This document shows positions 59,744 to 64,000 of a DNA stretch of 64,000 nucleotides, in pieces (positions within the stretch are counted from its first letter, which is position 1; each line of letters starts with the position of its first letter). The notes under the pieces were generated by a model. The model was given only the letters and a program-made list of their open reading frames with translations. It was not told the DNA's origin and did not search any database. A program made the position numbers and the translations under genes. Source of the DNA: CAVPTL01 sp963708725 (lineage in GTDB: Bacteria; Actinomycetota; Thermoleophilia; Gaiellales; JAICJC01); contig CAVPTL010000006.1 of NCBI GenBank assembly GCA_963708725.1, positions 1 to 64,000 on the forward strand, read 5' to 3'.

Positions 59744-59807
59744 CGTGTCCTCCTTCAAAGGTGAGTGTTCATGGTATGGACGAGCCGCTGCCACGGGAAT
59801 CGACACG

Positions 59808-59831
59808 ATATATGCCTTGACACGCATATAT
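59808..59831. promoter_or_regulatory. Inverted repeat, likely ArsR operator
   Basis: ATATATGC and GCATATAT form a perfect 8-bp inverted repeat with an 8-bp spacer (CTTGACAC), between the divergent YCII and ArsR genes. The spacer contains TTGACA, a possible minus-35 element of the ArsR promoter, so binding would block transcription. Confidence 0.7.
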
Positions 59832-59851
59832 AGCGATGATTGACTGACCGT

Positions 59852-60175
59852 ATGCCCGATGCGTTCGATGGTGTCTCAGAGCCGGCCCGTCGACGGCTGC
59901 TCGATCTGCTGCTGGAGGCTCCGCGCCCCGTCGGAGAGCTTGCGACTGCGGCCGGACTCAGCCAGCCGAATACCTCACGTCACCTGAGGGTGCTGCGCGA
60001 GGCGGGGCTGGTGTCGTCGTCTGCCGTCGGTCAACGCCGGCTGTACCAGCTTCGGCCGGAGGGCTTCGCCGAGCCGGCCCGCTGGCTCACGCCCTACGTG
60101 CTGCTGCTCCAGCGCGCGGAGTCAGGGGCGGCTGGTGAGCATGCGAATCGCCGGTCCGACGGCCCGCTTGGATGA
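59852..60175 (+). CDS. ArsR-family transcriptional regulator
   Basis: The 107-residue protein is a winged helix-turn-helix of the ArsR type: DGVSEPARRRLLDLLLEAP, LATAAGLSQPNTSRHLRVLR, then VGQRRLYQL wing and the EGFAEPARWL region often seen in ArsR partners of YCII/AHSA1 proteins. There are no metal-binding cysteines, so it is not a classic metal sensor. ATG 59852 is preferred to a TTG at 59840. Its 3-prime end overlaps the next, convergent gene by 54 bp. Confidence 0.85.
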   Translation: MPDAFDGVSEPARRRLLDLLLEAPRPVGELATAAGLSQPNTSRHLRVLREAGLVSSSAVGQRRLYQLRPEGFAEPARWLTPYVLLLQRAESGAAGEHANRRSDGPLG

Positions 60176-60631
60176 CTCCGCCAGCTCCTGCACGCGGCGC
60201 TCGCGGGCCGAGACCGCGGCCAGGTCGACGGTGGCCGCACCAACCCGGGTGAGCACCTTGCGGTTTCGCTCATCCGACATCCACACGACGGCTCCCACGG
60301 TGGCCTGGCGAACGAACGGGTTTTTCATGATCTTCAGGCGGCCCAGCATCACCTCGGCGATGATGACCTGGCCGGCCTGCGTCTGCGCCACCCGGCCGAC
60401 CGCGCGCATCGCGTCTTTCATCTGCGTCAGCGCGTACTGCTTGCGGGCCTCGCGGGCGGCATCGACTTCGGAATCTGCGTAGTAGACGAGTGCCTGGCCG
60501 CTTTCGCTGCCGGTATCCATCACAACCGCGTGGAAGCCGACGCCATGGGGCTTGATCCACAGCTCCTTGCCGCGGCGGCCAAACCACGCGCGGACGTTCT
60601 CGATTTCCTCTTCTGGTTCGACCCAGGGCAT
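60122..60631 (-). CDS. Conserved hypothetical protein
   Basis: The 169-residue protein starts MPWVEPEEEIENVRAWFGRR, has a beta-rich N-terminal half (LWIKPHGVGFHAVVMDTGSE, LVYYADSEVDAAREARKQYA) and a helical C-terminal half with basic residues. There is no signal peptide or known motif. Good composition and an uninterrupted frame support it. Confidence 0.65.
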   Translation of the reverse strand: MPWVEPEEEIENVRAWFGRRGKELWIKPHGVGFHAVVMDTGSESGQALVYYADSEVDAAREARKQYALTQMKDAMRAVGRVAQTQAGQVIIAEVMLGRLKIMKNPFVRQATVGAVVWMSDERNRKVLTRVGAATVDLAAVSARERRVQELAESSKRAVGPAIRMLTSRP

Positions 60632-60676
60632 GCTCGAAGGGTAGCGGCCGCCCGATGACGGTAGGGTTTGCGGCTG

Positions 60677-62749
60677 GTGGACGAGCTCATCGCATCCGAG
60701 CGACGGCTCCTGGGGCTACAGGCGTTGACAGCGGCGTTGTCGGCATCAATCTCGCAGGCAGATGTCGGTGAGGTGATCGTGACCCACGCGCGTGAGCTGA
60801 TGGACGCCGGGTCGGTCGCAGTGGCCCTGATCACGCCGGATGGCGAGTCGCTCGAGATGATCGGAATGGTTGGGTACTCCGAGCAATCGCTGCGCGACTG
60901 GACGCGGTTTCCGCTCGACCCACCGACACCGATGAGCGACGCCGTCGCCTCGGGAGAGATGGTGATCGTGAACGCCGAGGACGAGCGCGCCCGGCGCTAC
61001 CCGAACATCCCGATACTCGCCGGCCGCACGATCGCGGCGATTCCGATTCGCGGCCGGGCTCGCGACCGCATAATCGGCGGCCTGGGCTTTCGATTCGACG
61101 AGCACCGCAGCCTGGATCAATCCGACGTCGGCTTGCTGGCAACGCTCGCCGAACTGTGCGGGCAGGCCCTCGATCGGGCACGCCTGTTCGAGGAGGCCGA
61201 CTCCGAGCGGCGTCGGCTCGAGACGCTGATGCGTCAGCTGCCCGTGGGTGTCGCGATCGCCGAGGCCTCGACCGGGGACATCGTTGCCGTCAACGAGAAG
61301 GCCACCGAGATCTGGCGCACCCCGCCCGCCGGCGACCGGATCACCGATGTCAGCGGATACCGCGCATTTCACGCGGATGGACGCCAGTTCAAACAATCCG
61401 ACTGGCCGATCGAGCGGAGCCTCGCATCCGGCGAGGTGGTCGATGCCGAGGAGCTGCAGGTCGAGTTCGGCGACGGCGAACTCGGCTGGGTCAGCATCAG
61501 CTCGCGGCCAATCCTTGACGACGGTGGTGCCACGGTCGGGGCGGTGACCACGCTGGTGGACGTGACCGCCCGTCGCCGGAGCGAGACCGAGGCTCGGTTT
61601 CTGGCCGAGGCCATCGACGTGCTGTCGACGTCGCTCGATCCCGACGACACCTTGCAACGGCTCGCCGAGCTGGCCGTGCCAACGCTCGCTGATCGGTGTG
61701 CCGTCTACATGCGCGAGGGCAACCGTATCCGCACGGTCGCGGTCGCCGACCGCCATCCCGGCGCGATCGAGTCGGCCGACGCGGACGCCGTCGACCAGGC
61801 TGCGACCGCGATCGCGTCGGGGACGTCGCATCTGCACGCCCTCGGTTCGACCCATGCGATGGCCGTGCCGCTCCGCGCGCGGGGGGAGACGCTCGGAGCG
61901 ATCGTTTTGGTGTCCACCCAGGGATCGCGGCGCTACACCGACTCCGACCTCTCGTTTGCCGTGGATTTCGCCACCCACGCCGCACTTGCGGTCGATAACG
62001 CACGGCTGTTTCGGGAGCAGTCGGAGATCGCCGACACCCTCCAGCGGAGTCTTTTGCCGGTTCGCATGCCGCTGGTCGAGGGCTTCGAGGTCGCGACCCG
62101 GTACCGGCCGGCCGGACCCCGAAACCAGGTCGGCGGCGACTTCTACGATCTGTGGGCGATCTCACCGGGACTGTTCGGCCTCGCCATCGGCGATGTCTGC
62201 GGCAAGGGCGCCCCGGCGGCAGCGCTCACCGCGCTTGCTCGCCATACGACCCGCACGGCGTCGCTGTCGCTTCCGGATCACGCCCCCGCCGCCGTGCTCG
62301 AGGCTCTCAACCACGGGATCCTGAACCGGTCGTCGCCGGGCAACTTCTGCACCGCCGCCCACGCGCTGATCGAGAGCACCGCGGCCGGCGCGGAGGTCGT
62401 GCTCGCCACCGGCGGGCATCCGCGGCCGATGGTGATCCGCGCCGACGGGACGGTTGAACACCCGGGCCAGGGGGGTACCCTGCTGGGCGCCTTCCCCGAG
62501 ATCGAGACGCATGAGTATCCGATCTCACTCCACAGCGGCGACAGCCTGGTGCTGTGGACGGACGGCGTCACCGAGCGCCGACGTGGCACCGAGCAGTTCG
62601 GCGAGCAGCGGCTTGCAGCATTGCTCGAGCAGGTTGCCGGGGCCGATGCCGAGCACATCGCCGACGCGATCCTCGAGGCGGTGCTGGCATTCGCCGACGT
62701 CGATCCCCAGGACGACATCGCGCTGATGGTGCTCCAGGCGGTCGTCTAA
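60677..62749 (+). CDS. GAF/PAS-regulated PP2C-type (SpoIIE) serine phosphatase
   Basis: The product (690 residues from GTG 60677; TTG at 60668 is possible) has an N-terminal GAF domain (about 10-175), a PAS domain (about 185-305), a second GAF (about 320-460) and a C-terminal SpoIIE/PPM phosphatase (about 475-690). Phosphatase motifs are VGGDFYDLW, GDVCGKGAPAA, LVLWTDGVTE and DDIALMVL, with metal-binding Asp residues present. Such proteins usually dephosphorylate an anti-sigma-factor antagonist in a partner-switching stress pathway. No antagonist or anti-sigma gene is adjacent. There is no membrane helix. Confidence 0.9.
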   Translation: MDELIASERRLLGLQALTAALSASISQADVGEVIVTHARELMDAGSVAVALITPDGESLEMIGMVGYSEQSLRDWTRFPLDPPTPMSDAVASGEMVIVNAEDERARRYPNIPILAGRTIAAIPIRGRARDRIIGGLGFRFDEHRSLDQSDVGLLATLAELCGQALDRARLFEEADSERRRLETLMRQLPVGVAIAEASTGDIVAVNEKATEIWRTPPAGDRITDVSGYRAFHADGRQFKQSDWPIERSLASGEVVDAEELQVEFGDGELGWVSISSRPILDDGGATVGAVTTLVDVTARRRSETEARFLAEAIDVLSTSLDPDDTLQRLAELAVPTLADRCAVYMREGNRIRTVAVADRHPGAIESADADAVDQAATAIASGTSHLHALGSTHAMAVPLRARGETLGAIVLVSTQGSRRYTDSDLSFAVDFATHAALAVDNARLFREQSEIADTLQRSLLPVRMPLVEGFEVATRYRPAGPRNQVGGDFYDLWAISPGLFGLAIGDVCGKGAPAAALTALARHTTRTASLSLPDHAPAAVLEALNHGILNRSSPGNFCTAAHALIESTAAGAEVVLATGGHPRPMVIRADGTVEHPGQGGTLLGAFPEIETHEYPISLHSGDSLVLWTDGVTERRRGTEQFGEQRLAALLEQVAGADAEHIADAILEAVLAFADVDPQDDIALMVLQAVV

Positions 62750-64000
62750 ACGGTTTCGAGCACCGGTTCGGTGTCGGCCTCGGGTGCGGTTGCCATGACC
62801 CGGCGCTTTGGTACCAGCAAGGCGGCGATGAAACCGAGCAGAAGGGCCGCGGCCGACAGCCAGAAGGCGGCGACGAACGAGCCTTCGGTGGGGATGCCGC
62901 CAACCACGACGCTGGCCGTGAGGATGCTGGCAGAGATCTGCGCTCCCAGGGAGCCGCCGACGTTTCGGAAGATGACGTTCATGCCGGTTGCGACGCCAGT
63001 TTGGGCTGGGTTGACCGATTCGACGATCACGTTCACCATCGACGCGAACGCCAGGCCGATGCCCAGCCCCATGATGAAGGTGATCACGTAGATCTCCCAT
63101 CGCGAGCCGTGGGCAACCGCGAGCAGCGCCCAGCCGATGGCGCTGAGAAGCGCGCCGAGCGCCAGCGGAACCCGCGACCCGACGGTGACCGACATCTTGC
63201 CGGCGACCGGCCCGACCAGCAGCATCGCGACGGTCAGCGGCAGCAGGAACAGCCCCGCCTGCGAGACCGAGGCGCCGAATCCGTACCCGCTCGACGTGGG
63301 CATCTCGACGAACTGGGGGATCAGCACGAACGATGCGAACATCCCAAACCCGATCAGCGTGGCCGACAGGTTGGTGGTCCACACGGGCCGGTCGCGCAGC
63401 ATGCTCATGTCGACCAGCGGCTCGCTGATTCGCATCTCCACGAACACCCACAGGGCCGCAAACGCGATCGCGGCGACGAACAGACCGATGGTCGCCGCGG
63501 ACCCCCAGCCCCAGCTCGATCCTTCGCTGACCGCCACCAGCAGTGCCACCAGCCAGGCGGCGAGTAGCACCCCGCCTTGCCAGTCCACCCGACCGGGGTT
63601 TCGGATCGGCGATTCGGGGATCACAATCATGGTCACGATGGCCGCAGGGACGATTGCCAGCAGCGGCAGCCAAAACAGCCAGTGGTAGTTGAACTGCTCG
63701 GTGATCGGGCCTGCCAGGACAATGCCGAGCCCACCGCCGATCCCGACCAGCGCCGAGATCATCGCGATCCCCTGAGCGATGCGCTCTCGCGGAAACTCGT
63801 CGCGGATGATCGAGAACGCCAACGGGAACACCGCGCCGCCGATGCCCTGGATCACACGGGCCACGATCATCAGCGTGATGGTGGACGCCAGCGCCGCGGC
63901 GAACGTGCCCAGTGCCAACACCCACAGCGTGAACACGAGCATCTTCTTCTTTCCGAACATGTCGCCCAGCCGGCCCACAATCGGGGTGGCGACGCAGGCG
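62746..64000 (-). CDS. MFS exporter, DHA2 (EmrB/QacA) type, N-terminus beyond window
   Basis: The frame is open to the right edge. The first visible residues (VATPIVGRLGDMFGKKK) are the MFS motif A after the second helix, so about 60-70 N-terminal residues lie outside. About twelve further helices follow, including VIQGIGGAVFPLAFSIIRDE, and a helix count suggesting a 14-helix drug:H+ antiporter. The C-terminus is basic and then acidic (PKRRVMATAPEADTEPVLET). It is convergent with the phosphatase gene, overlapping it by 4 bp. Substrates are likely drugs or metabolites. Confidence 0.9.
   Translation of the reverse strand, partial: ACVATPIVGRLGDMFGKKKMLVFTLWVLALGTFAAALASTITLMIVARVIQGIGGAVFPLAFSIIRDEFPRERIAQGIAMISALVGIGGGLGIVLAGPITEQFNYHWLFWLPLLAIVPAAIVTMIVIPESPIRNPGRVDWQGGVLLAAWLVALLVAVSEGSSWGWGSAATIGLFVAAIAFAALWVFVEMRISEPLVDMSMLRDRPVWTTNLSATLIGFGMFASFVLIPQFVEMPTSSGYGFGASVSQAGLFLLPLTVAMLLVGPVAGKMSVTVGSRVPLALGALLSAIGWALLAVAHGSRWEIYVITFIMGLGIGLAFASMVNVIVESVNPAQTGVATGMNVIFRNVGGSLGAQISASILTASVVVGGIPTEGSFVAAFWLSAAALLLGFIAALLVPKRRVMATAPEADTEPVLETV

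Noticed and set aside
1..64000. CRISPR array, rRNA, toxin-antitoxin or phage-defence island
   Set aside because: No regularly spaced repeats, rRNA sequence or intact defence gene was seen; the only defence-like trace is the deleted TIR gene.

Overview
The window is a 64 kb piece of a GC-rich chromosome. Strong GC bias at third codon positions, GGAGG-type ribosome sites, many GTG and TTG starts, ATGA or GTGA overlaps between operon genes, and long GC hairpins without U-tails all suggest an Actinomycetota genome. The mix of small secreted proteins, beta-propellers, beta-helix proteins and PAS/GAF signalling genes would fit a soil Thermoleophilia (Solirubrobacterales-like) organism. That class-level guess is an inference, because there is no rRNA or marker gene here to prove it. 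No CRISPR array, rRNA, complete tRNA, prophage or origin was recognised.

Layout. 0-6 kb is a decayed stretch: small envelope proteins, a frameshifted lipoprotein, a broken IS110-family transposase and long gene-poor gaps. 6-13 kb has a small secreted membrane-anchored protein, a large exported beta-propeller/solute-binding fusion, and an operon for a heterodimeric ABC exporter. 13-20 kb has a NarL-type two-component system, two single-helix mini-proteins, a COG4529-like flavoprotein and a large secreted propeller protein. 20-28 kb is the clearest metabolic unit: solute-binding protein, ATPase, two permeases, a Gfo/Idh/MocA dehydrogenase and a TIM-barrel isomerase, overlapping end to end and divergent from a ROK regulator, with two perfect inverted repeats between. 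28-38 kb has envelope proteins (SIMPL, an isoprenylcysteine-methyltransferase-like protein, a membrane HExxH protein, a BNR-repeat propeller), an alpha/beta hydrolase and SDR pair, a remnant of a TIR-domain gene, a GAF-LuxR regulator divergent from a cupin, and a YihY protein. 38-46 kb has an FAD oxidase, a cupin, a PAS kinase divergent from a LuxR response regulator, an aquaporin, a MarR regulator with twin operators, and a Crp/Fnr regulator. 46-58 kb has a second copy of the 6 kb anchored protein, a nonapeptide-repeat mini-protein, a GH114 hydrolase, a split beta-helix protein, an orphan TatC-like protein, a PhnZ/TmpB-like HD oxygenase, a TMEM175 channel, an MFS carrier, a PfpI protein, HU and a polysaccharide deacetylase. 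58-64 kb has a cupin/TetR pair, a YCII/ArsR pair, a PP2C-type phosphatase and the start of a DHA2-type MFS exporter that runs off the right edge.

Most notable: the two anchored paralogues (6.1-6.5 kb and 46.0-46.4 kb) share an identical 16-bp upstream box and a second motif exactly 39 bp away, with similar terminators. One copy of the box sits between a paralogue and a divergent Crp/Fnr-family gene, so they may form a small regulon. Other points of interest are a 9-residue-repeat mini-protein, a propeller/solute-binding fusion, a palindromic repeat family (three perfect copies and one decayed), an internally deleted TIR gene, and several genes broken by single-base frameshifts.
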